A stretch of 64,000 nucleotides of DNA from Marinovum algicola (GTDB taxonomy: Bacteria > Pseudomonadota > Alphaproteobacteria > Rhodobacterales > Rhodobacteraceae), in contig NZ_FNYY01000002.1 of assembly GCF_900109145.1 (NCBI RefSeq), positions 124,001 to 188,000 of the forward strand. The letters are read 5' to 3'. The notes under the pieces are model-generated. The model made no database searches and had not been told where the DNA came from. It worked only from the letters and a program-made list of their open reading frames with translations. Positions 47,936-56,726 of the stretch are shown here, piece after piece. Position 1 is the first letter of the stretch. The number at the start of each line of letters is the position of its first letter. Position numbers and translations under genes: made by a program.

Positions 47936-48592
47936 TCACCGCAAGTTCACCCGCAGCACCGCCGCCGAGGCAAAGGGCAAGAGTGCAATCACCGCCAGCG
48001 AGATCCCCGCCAGCATCATCAAGGGGGTCTCGACGCCCATGCCCTCGGCCCCCCGCCGCGCCACCTCGGCGCCAAAGATCAGTGTCGGCACATAGAGCGG
48101 CAGCACCAGGAGCGACAGCAGCAGCCCGCCGCGCTTCAGCCCCACGGTTAGCGCCGCGCCGAAGGTGCCGATCACCGACAGCGCCGGCGTGCCCAGAAGC
48201 AGCGACAGGGTGAGCCAGAAAAACCCGGGCGCTGCCAGGTTCAGCAACACGCCAAAGACCGGCGCGGCGATCACCAGCGGCAGACCCGTGGTCAGCCAGT
48301 GCGCCAGGGCCTTGACCGAGACGATGCCCTCCATCGGCAGCGGCGCCGTGGCCAGCAGGTCGAGCGAGCCATCCTCCCAGTCGAGCGCGAGAATGCGATC
48401 GAGTGACAACAGGCAGGCCAGAAGCGCGCCGAGCCAGAGGATGCCCGGCGCGATCCGGCCCAGAAGCTCCGATTGCGGCCCGACCGCGAAGGGCACCAGA
48501 GTGACCACGATCAGGAAAAAGGCCAGGCCCAGGCCAAAGCCGCCCCCCGCCCGCACCGCGAGCGCCAGGTCGCGTTTCAGGAGTGGGATCAC
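47936..48592 (-). CDS. ccmB: Heme exporter protein CcmB
   Basis: CcmB is the membrane subunit of the CcmAB ABC transporter that releases holo-CcmE. The 218-residue protein has about six hydrophobic helices; [30 protein letters not shown] is the cytoplasmic coupling region typical of CcmB. It overlaps ccmA by four bases (ATGA) and is the second gene of the ccmABCD order. Confidence 0.95.
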   Translation of the reverse strand: MIPLLKRDLALAVRAGGGFGLGLAFFLIVVTLVPFAVGPQSELLGRIAPGILWLGALLACLLSLDRILALDWEDGSLDLLATAPLPMEGIVSVKALAHWLTTGLPLVIAAPVFGVLLNLAAPGFFWLTLSLLLGTPALSVIGTFGAALTVGLKRGGLLLSLLVLPLYVPTLIFGAEVARRGAEGMGVETPLMMLAGISLAVIALLPFASAAVLRVNLR

Positions 48593-49203
48593 AAAAAGAC
48601 CTCGTCGAAATCGTCATGCGCCTGCGGCCGGGCGCGAAACTGGCTGACATCCAGCGCATCGCCGTCGAGCCCCAGATCGATATGGGTGGCGATCAGCGCC
48701 GCGCCACCGGCGGCCAGATGCGCCCGCACCGCCGCGGCAAAAAGGCCCACGGCGTCGCGGTCGAGCGACACCGTGGGCTCGTCGAGCACCCAGACCGGAC
48801 GTCCGGTCACCATCAGACGGGCCAGCCCCAGCCGCCGCTTCTGTCCGGCCGAAAGCTGCCCCGCTGCGCGGGTCTGCAAGGCGTCGAGCTCATAGGCAGA
48901 GAGCGCCGGTGCGATCTCGTCCCGGCCAAAGACCCGCGCCCAGAAGGTCAGGTTCTCGGCCACCGTCAGGGTCGATTTCAGCCCGTCGGCATGGGCGGCA
49001 TAGGCCACGCGGTCCTCGGCGCCGGTCAGCGTGCCCTTGAGCGGCGGTTGCAGCCCGGCGACGGTCCGCAGCAGCGTCGTCTTGCCGATGCCATTGGGCC
49101 CGCGCAGCACCAGCGCGCGCTCGGGCGGCAGGTCAAAGCTCACCTCTTCGAGCACAGGAATGCCGCCACGGGTGACGGTCAGCGTATCGGCCTGCAAGAT
49201 CAT
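48589..49203 (-). CDS. ccmA: Heme exporter ATP-binding protein CcmA
   Basis: CcmA is the ATPase of the heme-handling ABC transporter. The 204-residue protein has Walker [10 protein letters not shown] (about 35-43), the ABC signature [14 protein letters not shown] and Walker [13 protein letters not shown], with a His switch in LIATHIDL. Start at 49203 ([10 protein letters not shown]). First gene of ccmABCD; other ccm genes (E, F, G, H) are not in the window. Confidence 0.95.
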   Translation of the reverse strand: MILQADTLTVTRGGIPVLEEVSFDLPPERALVLRGPNGIGKTTLLRTVAGLQPPLKGTLTGAEDRVAYAAHADGLKSTLTVAENLTFWARVFGRDEIAPALSAYELDALQTRAAGQLSAGQKRRLGLARLMVTGRPVWVLDEPTVSLDRDAVGLFAAAVRAHLAAGGAALIATHIDLGLDGDALDVSQFRARPQAHDDFDEVFL

Positions 49204-49258
49204 GGCGCGAGACTTGCCGAAAAGATCGGCCGCCAGCAAGCGCAGACGCGCGCCGGCG

Positions 49259-49624
49259 TCACTCTGCCGCTGCCACCAGCAAGGCTGCCAAGGCCACACG
49301 CCGGCCTTCAGACAGCAAAACGTTGTAGGTGCGGCAGGCGGCGGGCGAGGCCATGCACTCGACGCCCATCCCGGCCGCTTCAAGTTGCTGGCGCAAGTCG
49401 GCCGGCAGATGCGCGATTTCGGCGCCGGTGCCGATGAAGAGCACATCGGTCTGCCCGGCCAGGGCCAGCAGCGGCGCAGCATCGTCGAGCCCCTGCCAGA
49501 GGCGGGTGCCGGAGGCGGCGGTGATCACATGGCCCCGATGGACCTTGCCGCCGATGCGGAAGAAGCCGGGGCCATAGCCATCGACGGGTTCGGCGTCGGT
49601 GTAGGAGATCTCGTTCAGTCGCAT
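49259..49624 (-). CDS. Mth938-like domain protein (DUF498)
   Basis: A 121-residue protein of the Mth938 family: [43 protein letters not shown], and the end [18 protein letters not shown]. Function is not known; the family includes proteins linked to respiratory complex I assembly in mitochondria (NDUFAF3-like). It is 55 bases upstream of ccmA in the same direction and may share its transcript. Confidence 0.88.
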   Translation of the reverse strand: MRLNEISYTDAEPVDGYGPGFFRIGGKVHRGHVITAASGTRLWQGLDDAAPLLALAGQTDVLFIGTGAEIAHLPADLRQQLEAAGMGVECMASPAACRTYNVLLSEGRRVALAALLVAAAE

Positions 49625-49753
49625 GGGCAAGAGATAGCGGTATCGGCAGGCAAAGAAAAGATCCGCGGAAAATTCCGCAGGGCCCGAGCGGCAGGGGGAC
49701 GCGGCAGGTTTGCGGGACAACGCCGCACCGCGCTGATAGGGTGGCGGCGCGCC

Positions 49754-50116
49754 ATGCAACGGGGCATCGCGCAGCTCGGCCATGACAAGCCTCTCGCAGG
49801 CATCGGAGCGGCGATTGGCCGGTTTGCCGCCGCCAAGGGCTATACGCTGATCCGCAATCTCGCCAGCCACGGGGTCGGGCGGGCTCTGCACGAATATCCC
49901 GAGGAAATCGCCACCTGGCCGAACCGCGACCGGCGCCGCATGCATCACGGCCTGGTGCTGACGGTGGAGCCGTTCCTGTCGCGGGGCGGGCATATGGCCA
50001 CCCAGGGTCACGATGGCTGGACGCTGTTCAGCCAACCCCGTGCCGCAACCGTGCAATACGAGCACACGGTCGTGGCCACCCGCAGCGCGCCGGTCATCGT
50101 CACGCGGCCTGGCTGA
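49754..50116 (+). pseudogene. Methionine aminopeptidase, C-terminal remnant
   Basis: The 120-residue frame matches only the C-terminal half of type I methionine aminopeptidase: RGIAQLGHDKPLAGIGAAIG, then NLASHGVGRALHEYPEEIATW, HHGLVLTVEPF and QYEHTVVATRSAPVIVT. Of the metal ligands, His39 (SHG), Glu72 (TVEPF) and Glu103 (YEH) are here; the two Asp of the N-terminal half (Asp97, Asp108 in E. coli numbering) are missing and no matching N-terminal coding is seen upstream. It cannot be an active aminopeptidase by this mechanism. I read it as a decaying remnant, 136 bases before yajC. Confidence 0.75.
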
Positions 50117-50252
50117 GCGGAGCCCCGGACCGGCGGCAAATCCGCGACTTTCTCCCGCCGCTTCGCTTGCAAACCGCCCCTGCCGCGCATAGGTTCCGGC
50201 AAAATTCGGCGGGGGCTCTCCCTGTCGCCCCTCATCTTGAAAGGACGCCTCC

Positions 50253-50543
50253 ATGGAAGGCAATGCGATCGCGCAATTCATCCCGCTGATCCTGATCTTT
50301 GCGATCATGTATTTCCTGCTCATCCGCCCGCAGCAGAAAAAGATGAAGCAGCATCAGAACATGGTCAGCGCCCTGCGCCGCGGCGACCAGGTGGTCACCC
50401 AGGGCGGGCTGATCGGCAAGGTGACCAAGGTCAAGGATGACGGCAACGAAATCGAGGTCGAAATCGCCGATGGCGTCAAGGTGCGCGTGGTTCAGAACAC
50501 CATCGCCCAGGTGCTCAACAAGACCGAGCCTGCCAATTCCTGA
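50253..50543 (+). CDS. yajC: Preprotein translocase subunit YajC
   Basis: YajC is the small subunit of the SecDF-YajC complex that aids protein export. The 96-residue protein has one hydrophobic helix (FIPLILIFAIMYFLLIRPQ) at the N-terminus and the family end GGLIGKVTKVKDDGNEIEVEIADGVKVRV. An AAAGGA ribosome site precedes it. It is followed by secD and secF in the usual order. Confidence 0.96.
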   Translation: MEGNAIAQFIPLILIFAIMYFLLIRPQQKKMKQHQNMVSALRRGDQVVTQGGLIGKVTKVKDDGNEIEVEIADGVKVRVVQNTIAQVLNKTEPANS

Positions 50544-50564
50544 CCTCTGAAAGGGGAGCGGCGA

Positions 50565-52226
50565 ATGCTTCAAATCGATCTTTGGAAACGGGTGCTCATC
50601 TGGGCGCTCTGTGCGGCGGGGCTTTTCATGGCCCTGCCGAATGCGTTTTACAGCCGGGTGGAAGGCGTCAATGACGCCCGCGCCGCCATCGAGCTTCAGG
50701 GCGCAACCGCCGAACTGACCGACCAGGCCGCAGGCTGGCCGTCGTTCCTGCCGGCCTCTCTGGTCAACCTCGGGCTCGACCTGCGCGGTGGCGCCCATCT
50801 GCTGGCCGAAGTGCGCGTCGACGAGGTCTACGAGGCCCGGATCACCGCGCTCTGGCCCGAGGTGCGCGACACCCTGCGGCCGCTGCGCAGCGAGGTCGGC
50901 ACCATCCGCCGGCAGAACGCGCCAGCCGACGAGCTGCACGTCAAGATCGGCAACCCCGCCGGCATGCAGGCGGCCATGGCCGCCGTGCGGGCACTGGCGC
51001 AGCCGGTGGTCTCGCTAACCGCGGCCGGCGAACAGGATTTGACGGTCCGCGGCCAGGACGACGTGCTGATCGTGAGCCTCTCGGACGCCGAAAAGCTCGC
51101 CACCGACGAGCGCACGGTGCAGCAATCGCTGGAAATCATCCGCCGCCGGATCGACGAGGTCGGCACCCGCGAACCCACCATCCAGCGCCAGGGCAGCGAC
51201 CGCATCCTGATCCAGGTGCCGGGCCTCGGCTCGGCGCAGGAGCTCAAGGACATCATCGGCACCACCGCCCAGCTGACCTTTCAGCCGGTCATCAGCCGCA
51301 CAACCGATGGCAGCACCGACGCCGGCATCGGCGAGGAGGTTCTGCCGTCGCTGGATGAAAGCGGCGTGTTCTATGTGCTCGAGGAAAACCCGGTGGTCAC
51401 CGGCGAAGAGCTGACCGATGCCCAACCGTCCTTCGATCAGAACGGCCGCCCGGCCGTCAACTTCCGCTTCAACCCGTCGGGCGCGCGCAAGTTCGGCGAT
51501 TACACCGCCGAGAACATCGGCAATCCCTTTGCCATCGTGCTCGATGACGAGGTGATCAGCGCCCCGGTGATCCAGAGCCACATTCCCGGCGGCTCGGGCA
51601 TCATCACCGGCAATTTCACCGTCGAGGAATCGACCAACCTCGCCGTGCTGTTGCGCGCCGGCGCCCTGCCTGCCGGGCTCGACTTCCTCGAGGAACGGAC
51701 CATCGGGCCGGAACTGGGGGCCGACAGCATCGAGGCCGGCAAGATCGCCACAATCGTGGCCTTTGCCGCCGTCCTGGTCTTCATGGCGCTGAGCTATGGT
51801 CTCTTCGGCATTTTCGCCAATGTCGCGCTGATCCTGAACATCGCGCTGATCTTTGGCCTGCTCAGCCTGATCGGAGCCACGCTGACCCTGCCGGGCATTG
51901 CCGGCATCGTGCTGACGGTGGGCATGGCGGTGGACGCCAACGTGCTGATCTTCGAACGCATCCGCGAAGAGCTCAAGACCGCGCGTGGCCCGGCCCGGGC
52001 GATCGAGCTGGGCTATGAAAAGGCACTCTCGGCGATTGTCGACGCCAATATCACCACCTTCATCACCGCCGTGATCCTGTTTGCCGTGGGCTCCGGCCCG
52101 GTGCGGGGCTTTTCCATCACGCTGGGTCTGGGTATTCTCACCTCGGTCTTCACCGCGATCTTCGTGACGCGGCTGATCATCGTGATGTGGTTCGAACGCC
52201 GCCGCCCCAAAACCATCGAGGTATAG
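50565..52226 (+). CDS. secD: Protein translocase subunit SecD
   Basis: SecD is an RND-family protein that uses the proton gradient to pull exported proteins through SecYEG. The 553-residue protein has an N-terminal helix and DLRGGAHLLAEV (the D1 motif). A periplasmic P1 region follows, then the RND core with TGELLSIGAE-like text, GMAVDANVLIFERIREE (the D519-like helix) and DANITTFITA. Secretion-linked gene order yajC-secD-secF, with secF starting four bases after its stop. Confidence 0.97.
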   Translation: MLQIDLWKRVLIWALCAAGLFMALPNAFYSRVEGVNDARAAIELQGATAELTDQAAGWPSFLPASLVNLGLDLRGGAHLLAEVRVDEVYEARITALWPEVRDTLRPLRSEVGTIRRQNAPADELHVKIGNPAGMQAAMAAVRALAQPVVSLTAAGEQDLTVRGQDDVLIVSLSDAEKLATDERTVQQSLEIIRRRIDEVGTREPTIQRQGSDRILIQVPGLGSAQELKDIIGTTAQLTFQPVISRTTDGSTDAGIGEEVLPSLDESGVFYVLEENPVVTGEELTDAQPSFDQNGRPAVNFRFNPSGARKFGDYTAENIGNPFAIVLDDEVISAPVIQSHIPGGSGIITGNFTVEESTNLAVLLRAGALPAGLDFLEERTIGPELGADSIEAGKIATIVAFAAVLVFMALSYGLFGIFANVALILNIALIFGLLSLIGATLTLPGIAGIVLTVGMAVDANVLIFERIREELKTARGPARAIELGYEKALSAIVDANITTFITAVILFAVGSGPVRGFSITLGLGILTSVFTAIFVTRLIIVMWFERRRPKTIEV

Positions 52227-52230
52227 GCCC

Positions 52231-53199
52231 ATGCGTCTGAAACTAGTTCCGCAAGAGACCAACTGGGATTTCTTTTCCCGTCCCAAGCTCTGGCTTGGCA
52301 TCTCTGTCGTGCTGATCGTGCTGGCCTTTGTCTCCTTCGGCCTGCGCGGGCTGAACTATGGCATCGATTTTCGTGGCGGCACGACGATCCGCACCGAAAG
52401 CGCCCAGCCGGTGGATGTCGGCGCCTATCGCGATGCGCTGACGCCGCTCGAGCTGGGGGATGTGGTGATCTCGGAGGTCTTCGATCCGACCTTCGATGCC
52501 GATCAGAATGTCGCCATGGTCCGCATCCAGGCGCAGGAAGGCCAGGAAAGCGTGACCGCCGAGGTCGTGGCCCAGGTCGAAGCCGCGCTTCAGTCCGTGG
52601 CATCCGACATCCGCTTCGTCTCGGTGGAATCGGTCGGGCCCAAGGTCTCGGGCGAGCTGATCCAGACGGCGGCGATTGCCGTGGTGCTCGCCATCGCGGC
52701 GGTGCTGGTCTACATCTGGCTGCGCTTCGAGTGGCAGTTCGCGCTTGGCGCGGTGGCGGCGCTGGTGCATGACGTGATCCTGACGATCGGGGTGTTTTCC
52801 GAGCTTCAGATCAAGTTCGACCTCGCCATCATCGCCGCCCTGCTCACCATCGTCGGCTATTCGCTGAACGATACCGTGGTGGTCTTTGACCGGGTGCGCG
52901 AGAACCTGATGAAGTTCAAGAAACGTCCGCTGCGCGAGGTGCTGAACCTCTCGATCAACGAGACCCTGAGCCGGACCTTCATGACCTCGCTGACCACGCT
53001 GCTTGCGCTGATCGCGCTCTTCGTGCTGGGCGGCGACGTGATCCGGGGCTTTGTCTTTGCGATGATCTGGGGCGTCGTGGTCGGCACCTATTCCTCGATC
53101 TTCGTGGCCTCGACCGTGCTGCTGATGCTGGGCGTCAAGCGCGACTGGAGCAAATCGCAGGACACCACCGGCAACCAGTTCGGCAACGTGGATGCCTGA
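52231..53199 (+). CDS. secF: Protein translocase subunit SecF
   Basis: SecF forms the RND-type complex with SecD. The 322-residue protein has GLNYGIDFRGGTTI at the first periplasmic loop and AIAAVLVYIWLRFEWQFALGA. The RND core has GYSLNDTVVVFDRVREN with the conserved Asp, and NETLSRTFMTSL. It overlaps the TSUP permease gene by eight bases. Confidence 0.97.
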   Translation: MRLKLVPQETNWDFFSRPKLWLGISVVLIVLAFVSFGLRGLNYGIDFRGGTTIRTESAQPVDVGAYRDALTPLELGDVVISEVFDPTFDADQNVAMVRIQAQEGQESVTAEVVAQVEAALQSVASDIRFVSVESVGPKVSGELIQTAAIAVVLAIAAVLVYIWLRFEWQFALGAVAALVHDVILTIGVFSELQIKFDLAIIAALLTIVGYSLNDTVVVFDRVRENLMKFKKRPLREVLNLSINETLSRTFMTSLTTLLALIALFVLGGDVIRGFVFAMIWGVVVGTYSSIFVASTVLLMLGVKRDWSKSQDTTGNQFGNVDA

Positions 53200-53944
53200 C
53201 TGGCTCGCTCCGGTGCTTGCCGTGCCGGGGCTGGGCTGGATGGTCTTTACCATCGCGGCCGCGGGCGTCGTCCGCGGCTTTACCGGCTTCGGAACAGCGC
53301 TGATCTTCGTGCCGGTGGCCGGCCAGTTCCTGCCGCCGGCCGATGTCATCCTGCTCATCACTCTCACCGGCGTCGGCTCGACCGTGGCACTGCTGCCGCG
53401 CGCCTGGAAGGATGCCGACAAGGCCGAGGTCGGACTGATGGCGCTCTGTGCCGTGCTGACGGTGCCGCTGGGCGTACAGGCGATGCAGGCGCTGCCGGAG
53501 ACCTCGATCCGCTGGGTGGTCACCGCGATCTCGGGCGGCACGCTGTTGGCCTTGATGACCGGCTGGCGCTTTCGCGGCACGCTGGGGCGCGTCGGGCTGG
53601 GGATGATCGGGCTGGCGGCCGGGCTGATCGGCGGCATGACCGGGCTCACCGGTCCGGTGGTGATCCTCTTTTACCTCGCCGGGCTCAAGGCCGCGCGGGT
53701 GGTGCGGGCCAATACCATCCTCTATCTGGCGCTGCTCGACGTGGTGGTTTTTGCCAACCTGATCCTCGCCGGCCTGTCGAACCCGGCGATGATCGCCGTG
53801 GCCGTGGCGCTGGGGGTGCCTTACGTGGCGACCGCACTGATCGGCCAGCGTCTGTTCGACCCGGCCTATGAAACGGCCTATCGCCGGATCGCCTATGTGG
53901 TGATCGCGCTGGCCGTAGTCTCGGGCGCGCCGCTGCTGGACTGA
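53192..53944 (+). CDS. TSUP-family (TauE/SafE) membrane permease
   Basis: A 250-residue membrane protein with about eight helices in two TSUP repeats (RGFTGFGTALIFVPVAGQF and GGMTGLTGPVVILFYLAG). TSUP proteins export or import sulfite, sulfonates, sulfoacetate or organic acids. No desulfonation genes are linked, so the substrate is unknown. Overlap of eight bases with secF ties its translation to the Sec operon, although a functional link is doubtful. Confidence 0.9.
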   Translation: MPDWLAPVLAVPGLGWMVFTIAAAGVVRGFTGFGTALIFVPVAGQFLPPADVILLITLTGVGSTVALLPRAWKDADKAEVGLMALCAVLTVPLGVQAMQALPETSIRWVVTAISGGTLLALMTGWRFRGTLGRVGLGMIGLAAGLIGGMTGLTGPVVILFYLAGLKAARVVRANTILYLALLDVVVFANLILAGLSNPAMIAVAVALGVPYVATALIGQRLFDPAYETAYRRIAYVVIALAVVSGAPLLD

Positions 53945-54017
53945 GGCGGCCCCTACCGCTTTGCGCTCAGGTGTTGCATAACCTCGGCGCGACTCACACC
54001 AAACAGAGGACGAAGAG

Positions 54018-55310
54018 ATGCACGACATCCGCGCCATCCGCGAAAATCCGGCTGCTTTTGATGCCGCCATGGCCCGCCGTGGAGTGGAAAACGCTTCGTC
54101 GTCCCTGCTCGAGATCGACGAGGCGCGTCGCGCCGCCATCCATGCGGCAGAGACCGCGCAGGCCGATCAGAAGGCCGCCGCCAAGCAGGTGGGCGCCGCC
54201 AAGGCCAAGGGCGACGAGGCCGAATTCGAACGGCTGCGCGCGCTGGTCGGCGAAAAGAAGGCCGAGGTCTCCGACATGCAGGCCCGCGCCAAGGAACTGG
54301 ACCAGCAGCTCACCGATGCGCTGATGTCGATCCCCAACCTGCCGTATGACGATGTGCCCGAGGGCGCCGACGAGGACGACAACGTCGAAATCCGCCGCTG
54401 GGGCACGCCGCGCAGCTTCGATTTCACCCCGAAGGAGCATTACGACCTCGCGGGCGTCGCCGACGGCATGGATTTCGAGACCGCCGCCAAACTGTCGGGC
54501 AGCCGCTTCGTGGTGCTTTCGGGGGCGGTCGCCCGCATCCACCGGGCGTTGGCGCAGTTCATGGTCGACACCCATGTCGAGGAAAACGGCCTGACCGAAA
54601 CCTGGACACCGGTGCTGGTCAAGGAAGAGATGATGTATGGCACCGGCCAGCTGCCCAAGTTCGGCGAAGACAGCTATCAGACCACCAATGGCTGGTGGCT
54701 GGTGCCGACCTCGGAAGTGACCCTGACCAATATCGTCAACGGCATGACGGTGGCCGAAAGTTATCTGCCCCGCCGCTACGTGGCGCATTCGCAGTGCTTC
54801 CGCTCCGAGGCGGGCAGCGCCGGGCGTGACACCGCCGGCATGCTGCGCCAGCATCAGTTCGAAAAGGTCGAGATGGTTTCGGTCACCCACCCCGAAAAGA
54901 GCCGCGACGAGCTCGACCGGATGACCGGCTGCGCCCAGGGCATTCTCGAGCGGCTGGGCCTGCCCTATCGCACCGTGGTGCTCTGCACCGGCGACATGGG
55001 CTTTGGCGCGCGGCGGACCCATGACATCGAGGTCTGGCTGCCCGGTCAGGACAGCTATCGCGAGATCAGCTCTGTCTCGGTCTGCGGCGATTTCCAGGCG
55101 CGGCGGATGAACGCCCGGATGAAGCCGGCGGACGGCGGCAAGCCCGAGTTCCTGCACACGCTCAACGGCTCGGGGCTTGCGGTGGGCCGGACGCTGATCG
55201 CGGTGCTCGAGAACGGCCAGCAGGCCGACGGCTCGGTGACGTTACCGGAGGTGCTGCACCCCTACCTTCGTGGCAAGACGACACTTTCTGCCGACGGCGC
55301 ACTGGTCTGA
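54018..55310 (+). CDS. serS: Serine--tRNA ligase
   Basis: A class II aminoacyl-tRNA synthetase of 430 residues. The N-terminal long coiled coil (about 30-100) reads the tRNA variable arm. Motif 2, [31 protein letters not shown], and motif 3, [18 protein letters not shown], are both clear, and motif 1 is in the [15 protein letters not shown] area. Monocistronic; no T-box upstream. Confidence 0.97.
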   Translation: MHDIRAIRENPAAFDAAMARRGVENASSSLLEIDEARRAAIHAAETAQADQKAAAKQVGAAKAKGDEAEFERLRALVGEKKAEVSDMQARAKELDQQLTDALMSIPNLPYDDVPEGADEDDNVEIRRWGTPRSFDFTPKEHYDLAGVADGMDFETAAKLSGSRFVVLSGAVARIHRALAQFMVDTHVEENGLTETWTPVLVKEEMMYGTGQLPKFGEDSYQTTNGWWLVPTSEVTLTNIVNGMTVAESYLPRRYVAHSQCFRSEAGSAGRDTAGMLRQHQFEKVEMVSVTHPEKSRDELDRMTGCAQGILERLGLPYRTVVLCTGDMGFGARRTHDIEVWLPGQDSYREISSVSVCGDFQARRMNARMKPADGGKPEFLHTLNGSGLAVGRTLIAVLENGQQADGSVTLPEVLHPYLRGKTTLSADGALV

Positions 55311-55338
55311 TCAAAAGCCTGACTTAAATGGTTAGGGC

Positions 55339-56052
55339 ATGACACGTGCCCTTGCCATCTTGCTGTTTGCCGCCGCCATCGCCTTTGCGCTTGGTCCGTT
55401 CGCCGCGCCCGGCTTCAACGGTTTTGACGCCGGCCAATTCCCCGTTCCGCAGGAAAATCCGCCGGCCCAGCCGGCGGGCTACGCCTTTGCGATCTGGGGG
55501 CCGATCTATGTCTGGCTCATCCTCGGCGCCGGGTTTCAGCTTCTCAGGCGCCACGATGCACCGGATTGGGCACCGATGCGCCTGCCGCTCATCGTCTCGC
55601 TGGTGGTCGGCGCGCCCTGGCTCGCGGTGGCGCAGGTCAGCCCGCTCTGGGCAACCCTGCTGATCTGGGTGATGTGGGGCGGCGCGGTGCTGGCGCTGCT
55701 GCGTGCGCCAGTCCGGGACGGCGCGTTCGGGCATTGGCCGGTGGGGCTCTATGCCGGGTGGCTGACAGCGGCCTCCTGCGTCTCTCTGGCGCTGCTGCTG
55801 GCGGGCTACGGCGTCACCGATGCGCTGCTGGCGGCGCTGCTGACGCTCCCTCTGGCGGTGGTGCTGGCCGGAGGCGTGATCCTGCACCGGCCGGATGCGC
55901 CGGGCTTTCCGATCGCGGTGATCTGGGCGTTGATCGGCGTGCTGGTGGCCAATTGGCAGGATGGGCCGGTCGCGGTTCTGGTGGTGGTCATCATCGGGGC
56001 TCTCGCCCTTGCCGGTCTGGCGGTGCTGCGCCGGGCGCAGCCGACGGGGTAA
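55339..56052 (+). CDS. TspO/MBR-like tryptophan-rich membrane protein
   Basis: A 237-residue membrane protein with about seven hydrophobic segments. AFAIWGPIYVWLILGAG resembles the F-x-x-W-x-x-Y signature of TspO/MBR proteins, and it is rich in Trp. Canonical TspO proteins are about 160 residues, so this is a longer relative. TspO binds tetrapyrroles or sterols in bacteria, but binding here is speculative. It lies alone, convergent with the EF-hand gene, with a structured gap between them. Confidence 0.75.
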   Translation: MTRALAILLFAAAIAFALGPFAAPGFNGFDAGQFPVPQENPPAQPAGYAFAIWGPIYVWLILGAGFQLLRRHDAPDWAPMRLPLIVSLVVGAPWLAVAQVSPLWATLLIWVMWGGAVLALLRAPVRDGAFGHWPVGLYAGWLTAASCVSLALLLAGYGVTDALLAALLTLPLAVVLAGGVILHRPDAPGFPIAVIWALIGVLVANWQDGPVAVLVVVIIGALALAGLAVLRRAQPTG

Positions 56053-56089
56053 CATGGGGCGACGCCCTTCATGACGAAGGCGCCGCCCC

Positions 56090-56168
56090 CCGGTTTCGGT
56101 CAGGACCCGAGGGCCCGACCTGCGCCCGCCGTCATCGACGGCCGGCACAGGCCCCCACCCGAAACCGG
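56090..56168. repeat. Long inverted repeat in a convergent gap
   Basis: CCGGTTTCGG (56090-56099) and CCGAAACCGG (56159-56168) are perfect complements; CCGTC/GACGG (near 56130-56142) forms an inner hairpin. The structure lies between the TspO-like (plus) and EF-hand (minus) genes, with no strong T-run. Confidence 0.4.
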
Positions 56169-56176
56169 TGTCCGGG

Positions 56177-56413
56177 TCATTCCGTGAGCAGCCCGGCCTC
56201 GAGCGCCACCGACAACTCATCTTCGCTGACATCACCGCTCTGATCGACGTCGATCTGGGCGAACACCTCGACCGTCATCTCGGGATAGGCGGCCTGCAAC
56301 TCCTGCATCGAGAAGCTGCCATCCGCGTCGGTGTCTTCGACCGTCACCTGGGCCAGCGCAGGGCTTGCTGCGGCGAGGACAAAGGCTGCGAGAGTGAGGG
56401 ATTTGGTGGTCAT
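56177..56413 (-). CDS. Secreted EF-hand protein
   Basis: A 78-residue exported protein with a signal peptide (MTTKSLTLAAFVLAAASPALA) and two EF-hand calcium loops, DTDADGSFSMQE and DVDQSGDVSEDE, each with acidic residues at the expected positions 1, 3, 5 and 12. It is a periplasmic or extracellular calcium binder of unknown role. ACAGCG-N5-CGCTGT (56442-56458) lies in its leader. A separate divergent gene is not seen upstream. Confidence 0.85.
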   Translation of the reverse strand: MTTKSLTLAAFVLAAASPALAQVTVEDTDADGSFSMQELQAAYPEMTVEVFAQIDVDQSGDVSEDELSVALEAGLLTE

Positions 56414-56441
56414 AATGGTACTCCTGTGGTTTCACTAACAG

Positions 56442-56458
56442 ACAGCGATCTGCGCTGT
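56442..56458 (-). promoter_or_regulatory. ACAGCG-N5-CGCTGT inverted repeat upstream of the EF-hand gene
   Basis: ACAGCG (56442-56447) and CGCTGT (56453-56458), 29 bases before the start. Possible operator or 5'-UTR hairpin. Confidence 0.3.
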
Positions 56459-56531
56459 CCCGGTCAATCTGGCTACCTTCACTTTGACCCACAACCCTCT
56501 GTTTACCCAAGAAAATCGGAAAACTCTCGAC

Positions 56532-56558
56532 TGGCAAAGCCTTGCCATACGGTGGCAA
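56532..56558. promoter_or_regulatory. Triple TGGCAA/TTGCCA half-site cluster
   Basis: TGGCAA (56532-56537), TTGCCA (56542-56547) and TGGCAA (56553-56558) form two overlapping inverted repeats (spacers 4 and 5; the right one extends to CTTGCCA/TGGCAAG). It is in the 313-base gap 56414-56726, which otherwise holds only the der terminator and the EF-hand gene leader, and contains no gene I can support. Confidence 0.4.
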
Positions 56559-56653
56559 GTTTCGGCCGAAAATCTGCGCGAAAAATCGCCTTTGGGTTGC
56601 GATACACCGGGCCGGCGGCAAGCCTCCGCCACCCAAATCGGCCGGTCCCCGCG

Positions 56654-56692
56654 CAAAAAGAGACCGCCGGAACCGAGGCGCGGTTCCGGCGG
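56654..56692 (-). terminator. Rho-independent terminator of der
   Basis: CCGCCGGAACC (56664-56674) pairs perfectly with GGTTCCGGCGG (56682-56692). On the minus strand it is followed by TCTCTTTTT. It ends the yfgM-bamB-der transcript. Confidence 0.88.
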
Positions 56693-56726
56693 GTTTCAGC
56701 CGTCAAAATCGAGGTGTCGAAAGCCG

